NCBI GenBank assembly: GCA_004554425.1
Contig: SFMI01000122.1
Location: 1-6,445, forward strand
Direction of reading: 5' to 3'
Length of the DNA stretch: 6,445 nucleotides
DNA from: Candidatus Saccharimonadota bacterium
GTDB taxonomy: Bacteria > Eremiobacterota > Xenobia > Xenobiales > Xenobiaceae
The translations under genes were made by a program, and so were the position numbers. Shown here piece after piece: positions 1 through 5,010 of this stretch (its first letter is position 1; every line of letters starts with the position of its first letter). The notes below the pieces were generated by a model, which was not told the origin of the DNA, did no database searches, and saw only the letters and a list, made by a program, of their open reading frames with translations.

Positions 1-663
1 CTTGGCTAGAGCTGAAGTAGGCATAATGCTAAGAATTTGTTCCAAGACAGAAACAGCCATGGATAAATTGCCAGAGCGACGCCAAGATAAAGCTAAAAGG
101 ATATTTACTCCCAGCAAATCGGGTAACAAAGCCACAGAGCTCCAGGGAGTTAAAGGCAAAATAACTTTAAATGAAGGCAAGTATTTCTTTAATTTGCTGC
201 CCAAGCCTTGCTGACATAAAAGCGCTTTTTGAAAGAAAGAACCAGCTTCAGAAGCACTTCCAAATTCAAGCAAAATACATCCTAACAAAAAATAAGCATC
301 AGTAAATTGCGTATCTAACTGTACAGCTTCGCGCAAACGATTGACAGCAGTTTCAGTTTCTATACAAGTCAGACAGGTACAAGCTTCACCAAAGAGACGT
401 TCAGCCCTAGATAAGGTAAGGCGTTGCACCATACTGGAAGCGAAACCTAATCCAATTTGCGGTTCGAAGAAATCTATTTGCGGTGCCAACCCAGATGTAG
501 TGCTCCAACTGCCGCGATTCCAAAAAACTCCGCTCCGTGGAGAACGAGAGCTATCATCATGTTTAAACATGCCGGATACTTCGTTAACCCCTTTGCCTGC
601 CAATTTGCTGGCTAAGCCGAAGCCGTCTTTAAGTTTCGATAAAATGTCAGACTGTTCAACCAC
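1..663 (-). CDS. TPR-like repeat protein, 3'-partial (runs off left edge), GTG start
   Basis: The minus strand is open for 221 codons from a GTG at 663-661 to the window edge, with no stop. An in-frame TAA two codons upstream of the GTG and a GGAGAGG ribosome site 9 nt away fix the start. The N-terminus (residues 1-35) is amphipathic (DILSKLKDGFGLASKL), and a Ser/Gly/Trp-containing stretch follows. Helical hairpins typical of tetratricopeptide repeats appear at about 106-150 (AVNRLREAVQLDTQFTDAYF, then LLGCILLEFGSASEA) and 184-215 (LGVNILLALSWRRSGNLSMA, then VSVLEQILSIMP). A small cysteine cluster, CTCLTC, sits at residues 95-100. TPR proteins generally mediate protein-protein contacts. The gene follows the FHA gene in the same direction but lies past a terminator, so it may be a separate unit of the same locus. 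I am confident that it is a gene and moderately confident of the TPR label; its specific function is unknown. Confidence 0.85.
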   Translation of the reverse strand, partial: MVEQSDILSKLKDGFGLASKLAGKGVNEVSGMFKHDDSSRSPRSGVFWNRGSWSTTSGLAPQIDFFEPQIGLGFASSMVQRLTLSRAERLFGEACTCLTCIETETAVNRLREAVQLDTQFTDAYFLLGCILLEFGSASEAGSFFQKALLCQQGLGSKLKKYLPSFKVILPLTPWSSVALLPDLLGVNILLALSWRRSGNLSMAVSVLEQILSIMPTSALAK

Positions 664-672
664 AGATTAAAA

Positions 673-679
673 CCTCTCC
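673..679 (-). promoter_or_regulatory. Ribosome binding site of the TPR-like gene
   Basis: The minus strand reads GGAGAGG, 9 nt before the GTG at 663-661. It supports the GTG start, because no ATG or other start codon is available upstream before the in-frame TAA. Confidence 0.75.
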
Positions 680-697
680 GGAACAGAGTTTATTGCC

Positions 698-725
698 AAG
701 ATATGGTACTATTTTTTACTCTCAA
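698..725 (-). promoter_or_regulatory. Possible sigma-70-type promoter for the TPR-like gene
   Basis: The minus strand carries TTGAGA (720-725; 5 of 6 bases match the -35 consensus), a 16-nt spacer, then TATCTT (698-703; 4 of 6 match the -10 consensus). It lies between the terminator of the upstream operon and the RBS, where a promoter would be needed. The -10 is weak, so this is inference from position and partial consensus match. Confidence 0.35.
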
Positions 726-738
726 GAGTTAAAGAAAA

Positions 739-789
739 GAAAGAAAACGCCTCCCATTATCTTGCTTTTCAAGGAAGACGCTTTCTTTC
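739..789 (-). terminator. Intrinsic (Rho-independent) terminator after the FHA gene
   Basis: On the minus-strand RNA, 789-773 (GAAAGAAAGCGUCUUCC) pairs along all 17 positions with 755-739 (GGGAGGCGUUUUCUUUC), using three G-U wobbles, around a 17-nt loop. The U-rich run UUUUCUUUAA follows directly (738-729). The wobbles become mismatches on the plus strand, which supports function in the minus direction. It lies 17 nt past the FHA stop codon and should end the kinase-PP2C-VWA-FHA transcript. Confidence 0.85.
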
Positions 790-806
790 ACTCCACTTCA
801 AGAGAA

Positions 807-1532
807 CTACGCGCGGAAGGTCATTTCCGTACGGCCTAAGCGAATGGTATCGCAATCATGCAATTCAGTTTGAATGCCAGACTGTAAACGGTTGCCATTT
901 ATAAAGGAACCGTTAGAAGAGCCTACATCTTCGTATAAGTATTTAGAACCTTGGCGGGTAATCTGACCGTGACGACGAGAGACGTAAGATTCAGGATCGA
1001 GCTCGGTAAGATCGATTTCAGGATAGACATTGTCAGCCGGTGATTGGCGTCCCAGCAAAGTATGCTCGGCAGTAATGGGGATCTCTACTCCATTAGGCAT
1101 AATAAGTCTGGGAGCGGCAGCAGCCGGAGCAGCTTTCACAGTTGTCGGCTCGTTGGAAACAACTGGAGCGGCAGCTGCAGAGCTAGCTTCTCCCAAAGTA
1201 GATCCACGATCTTCACAGAATTTGCTTCCGGCTTCATTGTGAGCTCCACAAGCAGGACAAATTTTTTCAGAAATGGCCGGAGTAGCAGCAACTGGAGCGT
1301 CAACTGGAGTAGCTACTGAAGCAGCGGGAACAGGGTTTTCAACTACAGGAGTAGCAGAAGCAGCGGCAGTAAAAGGAGCCGGAGCTTCAACTGCAGGAGC
1401 CGGAGCAAAGGGAGCAGGCGCAGCGACTGGAGCAGCAGCAATTACCGGAGCTGGAGCAGACAACTTGGAACCGCAATCCTCACAAAAAATTGAACCTTCT
1501 ACATTATCAGAACCACAAACGTTGCACTTCAT
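807..1532 (-). CDS. FHA-domain protein with tandem N-terminal zinc ribbons
   Basis: 241 residues, with an ATG start and an AAGGAG ribosome site 7 nt upstream. The first zinc ribbon has C3, C6, C17 and C20. The second (residues 91-112) is a recognisable duplicate with C92, C95 and C106, but Arg109 (CGT at 1208-1206) replaces the fourth cysteine. Ala/Pro/Val-rich flexible linkers (about 25-88 and 113-140) lead to a C-terminal FHA domain (about 142-241) with the expected motifs: GR at 161-162, SRRH at 185-188, SSNG at 205-208 and a final LGRTEMTF strand. FHA domains bind phosphothreonine peptides, so this is the likely reader of phosphorylation by the kinase encoded upstream. No signal peptide or membrane segment is visible, so it is presumably cytoplasmic. 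It is the last gene of the operon before the terminator, 85 nt after the VWA stop. The FHA call is secure; its partner is inferred. Confidence 0.95.
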   Translation of the reverse strand: MKCNVCGSDNVEGSIFCEDCGSKLSAPAPVIAAAPVAAPAPFAPAPAVEAPAPFTAAASATPVVENPVPAASVATPVDAPVAATPAISEKICPACGAHNEAGSKFCEDRGSTLGEASSAAAAPVVSNEPTTVKAAPAAAAPRLIMPNGVEIPITAEHTLLGRQSPADNVYPEIDLTELDPESYVSRRHGQITRQGSKYLYEDVGSSNGSFINGNRLQSGIQTELHDCDTIRLGRTEMTFRA

Positions 1533-1557
1533 AATTTATCTCCTTAATTAACTCGGT

Positions 1558-1588
1558 GGGGCAGCAGCCACCAAAAGACTGCCTCCCC
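1558..1588 (-). other. Intergenic stem-loop between the VWA and FHA genes
   Basis: The minus-strand RNA GGGGAGGCAG (1588-1579) can pair with CUGCUGCCCC (1567-1558) around an 11-nt loop. There are nine base pairs, including one G-U, and one internal A-G mismatch. No U-tract follows, so it is not a standard terminator. It sits just ahead of the FHA ribosome site, where it could act as an mRNA processing or stability element or a partial attenuator. Its role is unproven. Confidence 0.45.
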
Positions 1589-1617
1589 TTTGCTTCCTTG
1601 GCAGGATAAAATAATTT

Positions 1618-2925
1618 TTACTTTTTAGTTAAATCTACAACTCCACTAGGAGAGTCGAAATCGGGAACTTCAGAAAGAAGCTGGGTCAGTCTCCGAGTAC
1701 CATACTCAAGCTTTTTGGTACCAGCAGCGCTAGCCGCCGAGCCACGCTCTAAACGATTGGCTTCGGAAAGAGCTTGATCGGCCAATTCTTTTTGACCTTG
1801 TTGTAAAAGTTGAGTAGCCGCAGAGCGAAGCAATTGCGTCGCTTTTCCGTGCTCACCTTCTTGAGCCAATTGTAAAGCTCTAGTTTGCTGGCGGAAAATA
1901 CTAACGCTATCCACGATTTGCATAACCTTGGGAGTAACAGCCGAAGCCTGAGAAGGATCATCAGTATAAGTAATAGTTACGTCCTGAGGATTGACATTGT
2001 CATAAACTCCTTGACCAGGAATTTCATAACTGACACTAACTGAAGCAATACGATAAACGCCAGCATAGCGAGAAGGCAAAATAAGTTCGTAAAGAACAGA
2101 TTGCTTTTCATTTCTTTGCAAATCGGCCAACTCGATAGAACATTTTCTGTCGATAATTTGAGGAGTTCCCAAATCGTTAATGAGCGGCTTAACCTTATAA
2201 GCTCGACGCACGGTAACATCTTTGGGCATCTTCAAATTGAGTCGGCAATTCTTAACAACTACATTTTGTACACCAGCCAGTTCATGAGTAAAGATATCCT
2301 GAATATTGCTAGGACGATCGATATAATAAGAAGTTCCTCGACACATACTAGCAATTTGCAAGAGGAATTTTTCGTTAAAATCGTCGCCTACACCAATAGT
2401 TGAAATAGAAATGCCCTCTTCAGCGGCCATAATGCAGCGATCTAAGCATTGTTTCTCATTAAGAGTCTGACCATCGGTAAGCAAAATAATATGATTGAGC
2501 TTATCGCGAGAGAAGTTGCGACGCACTTCATATAAAGCCGCATCAATAGCTTTGAGCATATCGGTACCGGCACCAACATCGACATGGTCGATTTTATTGA
2601 CCATCAATTTAGCCGTGCTCTTATCGTAAAGCTGACTAGAGGGAATAAGTACCCTGGCTCTTTCTGCAAAGGCGATAATAGAGCACAAATCGTTGGCACG
2701 AAGCATATCTATAGCCTGATTGACGGCTTGGATAACATAATTGAGCTTGCCTTCAGCGTACATAGAGCCGCTTTTATCTAGAACTATAGCCAAGTTTAAG
2801 CCCATAGGGCCGGCGCCGATTTCTTCGCCAGGACACACTTCGGCCAAAAGATAAGTCAATTTGTTTTCACTGGTAGTCATAACCGCTTGATAACTCAAGC
2901 CGGTATAAAGATTTACTTCAGCCAC
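1618..2925 (-). CDS. VWA-domain (von Willebrand factor A) protein with intact MIDAS
   Basis: 435 residues. The start is GTG (2925-2923), preceded by a strong AGGAGG. A short N-terminal segment leads to a VWA domain (about 43-215) with a full metal-ion-dependent adhesion site: DKSGS (D50, S52, S54), T121 in GAGTDM and D151 in LLTDG. After it comes a probably beta-rich region (about 220-320), then a charged helical C-terminus (about 335-418) that could form a coiled coil or helical hairpin. There is no signal peptide or membrane helix, so a cytoplasmic scaffold or Mg-dependent binding role is likelier than surface adhesion. It lies 54 nt after the PP2C stop and 85 nt before the FHA gene. TerY-type VWA proteins, as I recall them, also pair with a kinase and a PP2C, but they are shorter, so I do not assign that name. 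The VWA domain is certain; the function is inferred. Confidence 0.95.
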   Translation of the reverse strand: MAEVNLYTGLSYQAVMTTSENKLTYLLAEVCPGEEIGAGPMGLNLAIVLDKSGSMYAEGKLNYVIQAVNQAIDMLRANDLCSIIAFAERARVLIPSSQLYDKSTAKLMVNKIDHVDVGAGTDMLKAIDAALYEVRRNFSRDKLNHIILLTDGQTLNEKQCLDRCIMAAEEGISISTIGVGDDFNEKFLLQIASMCRGTSYYIDRPSNIQDIFTHELAGVQNVVVKNCRLNLKMPKDVTVRRAYKVKPLINDLGTPQIIDRKCSIELADLQRNEKQSVLYELILPSRYAGVYRIASVSVSYEIPGQGVYDNVNPQDVTITYTDDPSQASAVTPKVMQIVDSVSIFRQQTRALQLAQEGEHGKATQLLRSAATQLLQQGQKELADQALSEANRLERGSAASAAGTKKLEYGTRRLTQLLSEVPDFDSPSGVVDLTKK

Positions 2926-2929
2926 ACTT

Positions 2930-2935
2930 CCTCCT
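2930..2935 (-). promoter_or_regulatory. Ribosome binding site supporting the GTG start of the VWA gene
   Basis: The minus strand reads AGGAGG (within GAGGAGG), 4-5 nt before the GTG at 2925-2923. The spacing is slightly tight, but the match is strong. The next in-frame ATG (residue 16) would cut into the N-terminal strand and has no comparable site. Confidence 0.75.
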
Positions 2936-2979
2936 CAGTTGCATTTAGCGCAAATGTTCTCAACAATGGCAATTTTTAG

Positions 2980-4854
2980 CTAATTTTTTCTGATAACTAC
3001 TACGGTAGTATTGTCATCAGCTCCGCGCTCCAAACAAGTATTGACTAATAATTCGCAAATTTGAGCGGGGGCTAATTTTTTTTGGAAATAAGAGAAAAGC
3101 TCTTCGTCGCTGTAATATTCCCACACTCCGTCAGAGCTAAGCATAATATATTCGCCAGGCACCAAAGTGCGACGATAAATTTCCACTTCCACATCAGGCT
3201 GAGTTCCCAAAGCTCGATAAATGATGGAGCGCTTGGGAGAACGGCGTGCCTCTTCTCTGGTAAGAGTACCCATTTGTACCAGTTGACCTACCACAGAATG
3301 ATCGGTAGTAACTTGGTCCAGCTCTTTAGACATACGATAGCCGCGAGTGTCGCCCACATGTCCAAAAGTAACATTTTCTCCATCAAGAAGTACACAGGAA
3401 ATTGTACACCCCATACCACGACGGCGCGGAGATTTGCAAGCATAATTAAAAATAGTTTCGTTGGCTTTTCTTATAGCGTGCTCTAAAATAAAAGCATTGC
3501 GCTCTAAAGGATTTTCCGGCAGCAGCAGAGTTGTAGCCTCATTATTTTTGAGAGGCATAAAGAGACGCACCAATTCGGCAGCTATAGCTCTAGCAGCCAA
3601 AGAAGCTGCTTTATCTCCCTCAGCTTCTCCGCCCATGCCGTCGATAACTCCAACAAATTGGACTGTGGTAGGGATATCGCGCTCACAAGCCGAGACAATC
3701 AATTCCAAGTAGGCATCTTGATTGATCTTGCGCACTGCTCCAACGTTGGTCTTTTTAGCTATGGTATAGCCACCAAATACAGATCTAGTCACTTTGTAGC
3801 CCGGTTTCTCTTGTGGTTCGGCAATCTCTTCAGAGCCTACGCCCGGCATTGACGCGCAAGAGAGCAAAGCTTCAGCCATTTCTGAAGCGGAAAGCCAGCG
3901 CTCTTGGGGATTGCGTTTAATGGCCCGCATAATTACTCTAGTTAAAGCTTTGGCTTTAAGGCGTAAAGCTGCTGGAAAAACATTATCTGACATATTGCTG
4001 ACATTGATAGTTTTGCCAGTAAGTAAGTAAAAAAGCAAAGCGCCGACGCTAAAAATATCGGAACGTCTGCTAAGCTCTCCTCCATCCAAGCCATAAGCTT
4101 CAGGAGCAGATAAACCATCTATCACTGTACAAACATCGTCAGCTTGAAATTTGGCCACTACACGATCATAGCGAGTAAGCACAGCCCTTTTTTGCGGCGT
4201 AATCCAAACAGAATCCAAAGAAATGCCATTAAAGAGCTTGCACATGTTATGGAAAATTTTTAAAGCGCCAAGAATATCGCAACCAATTTGATTTATCTCA
4301 GTAAAATTTAAAGAATGATCTTGCAAATATTGACGCAACGGAATACCAGGCTTGGGCCCCAATAAGTATTTTTTATCGCTGCCATCTTCTGATTGTTTCA
4401 AATCCCAAAGAGGCCACATACACTCATGCTCAACAGAAGAAAGATCGGCAAACACTTCAGCCGCTTTGGTAGGATTGGAAGGGAACTCACAAAGCAAAAG
4501 ATTGTCGTTAGTCTCTTCACAAACTAAAGCAGCAGTCTCTGATTTTTTTTCACTCTCTTTAGTGTCCGACTCGGAATTATTGCCTTCTTGATCTTTTTCT
4601 TTTGGCTGTTCATCAGCTGATACAACCTTATTGGCTGCTTCGAGATCTTTCAATTCATAAAAAATGCAATCGGCATCACTTTGTAATACGGAGACAACTT
4701 TATAATGCTGCCAAACTATCTGTCCAACTTTCAAAGGGCCGCTTTCGGTTGCCTTTTTATCTTCGTTAACTTGTTCTAACTTAAACTGAGCTCCGCATTC
4801 ATCACAATAGTTATCTTCTTTTCTGTTTTCGTAGCCACAAGTTGGACAAATCAT
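2980..4854 (-). CDS. Zinc ribbon / pseudokinase / PP2C-type protein phosphatase
   Basis: 624 residues from the ATG at 4854-4852. A zinc ribbon (C3, C6, C17, C20) is followed by a kinase-like domain (about 40-332). That domain keeps APE (250-252), the helix-F Asp266 in RRSDIFSVG and Arg319 in QERW. It has lost the glycine loop, the VAIK lysine, HRD (FNG at 208-210) and DFG (RYD at 228-230), and an acidic, low-complexity insert (about 78-108) interrupts the N-lobe. The C-terminal PP2C domain (about 362-624) has the expected metal and phosphate residues: R375, D380 (NQDA), D405 (VIDGMGG), the GHVGDTR motif, D575 (SSDG) and D614 (ADDNTT). It should therefore be an active Mn/Mg-dependent Ser/Thr phosphatase that opposes the upstream kinase, with the pseudokinase as a likely regulatory or docking part. 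The frame stays open 37 codons further up to an ATG at 4965, but the zinc-ribbon start has the better RBS. It is second in the operon. Confidence 0.93.
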   Translation of the reverse strand: MICPTCGYENRKEDNYCDECGAQFKLEQVNEDKKATESGPLKVGQIVWQHYKVVSVLQSDADCIFYELKDLEAANKVVSADEQPKEKDQEGNNSESDTKESEKKSETAALVCEETNDNLLLCEFPSNPTKAAEVFADLSSVEHECMWPLWDLKQSEDGSDKKYLLGPKPGIPLRQYLQDHSLNFTEINQIGCDILGALKIFHNMCKLFNGISLDSVWITPQKRAVLTRYDRVVAKFQADDVCTVIDGLSAPEAYGLDGGELSRRSDIFSVGALLFYLLTGKTINVSNMSDNVFPAALRLKAKALTRVIMRAIKRNPQERWLSASEMAEALLSCASMPGVGSEEIAEPQEKPGYKVTRSVFGGYTIAKKTNVGAVRKINQDAYLELIVSACERDIPTTVQFVGVIDGMGGEAEGDKAASLAARAIAAELVRLFMPLKNNEATTLLLPENPLERNAFILEHAIRKANETIFNYACKSPRRRGMGCTISCVLLDGENVTFGHVGDTRGYRMSKELDQVTTDHSVVGQLVQMGTLTREEARRSPKRSIIYRALGTQPDVEVEIYRRTLVPGEYIMLSSDGVWEYYSDEELFSYFQKKLAPAQICELLVNTCLERGADDNTTVVVIRKN

Positions 4855-4861
4855 CTTTGAG

Positions 4862-4872
4862 CCTTTCTCCTC
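4862..4872 (-). promoter_or_regulatory. Ribosome binding site deciding the PP2C gene start
   Basis: The minus strand reads GAGGAGAAAGG. GAGGAG lies 12 nt and AAAGG 7 nt before the ATG at 4854-4852, whose product begins directly with the zinc-ribbon cysteines. The longer alternative start (ATG at 4965-4963) has no convincing Shine-Dalgarno sequence. Confidence 0.6.
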
Positions 4873-4972
4873 TGCCTCAGTATTTACGGCCCATTTGCCG
4901 TCTATGCGTACGCTTACCCGCCAGACTTCAACGCCGATCAAGAAAAACATTCTGCGCCAGTGCATATGTACT

Positions 4973-4986
4973 TCAAGTCAACTTGA
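4973..4986. promoter_or_regulatory. Inverted repeat between the kinase and PP2C genes (possible operator)
   Basis: TCAAGT-CA-ACTTGA is a perfect 6-2-6 inverted repeat in the 156-nt gap between the kinase stop and the PP2C start. Part of it recurs near the 3' end of the kinase gene. It could bind a dimeric regulator or be chance. I found no convincing -35/-10 pair beside it, and the rest of this gap shows only the open N-terminal extension of the PP2C frame. Confidence 0.25.
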
Positions 4987-5010
4987 CGCAAAAATTAACA
5001 TCAATCAAAA

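Noticed and set aside
2..670. Plus-strand frames at 2-214 and 341-670
   Set aside because: They are short, carry no recognisable motif and oppose a continuous minus-strand frame that has an RBS, a bracketed start and TPR-like repeats.
1273..1460. Repetitive GGAGC/GCAGC tracts as a DNA repeat or CRISPR-like array
   Set aside because: There is no regular repeat unit or spacer structure; the tracts simply encode the low-complexity Ala/Pro linker of the FHA protein.
1030..1551. Three overlapping plus-strand frames rich in Ala, Gly and Ser
   Set aside because: They are antisense shadows of the Ala/Pro-rich linkers of the FHA gene. They have no RBS of their own and no domain motifs, while the minus frame has clear zinc-ribbon and FHA motifs.
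4855..4965. 37-residue N-terminal extension of the PP2C protein from the ATG at 4965
   Set aside because: The frame is open, but this start lacks a Shine-Dalgarno site and the added residues fit no domain. The ATG at 4854 has GAGGAGAAAGG upstream and begins exactly at the zinc ribbon. It is kept only as a possible alternative.
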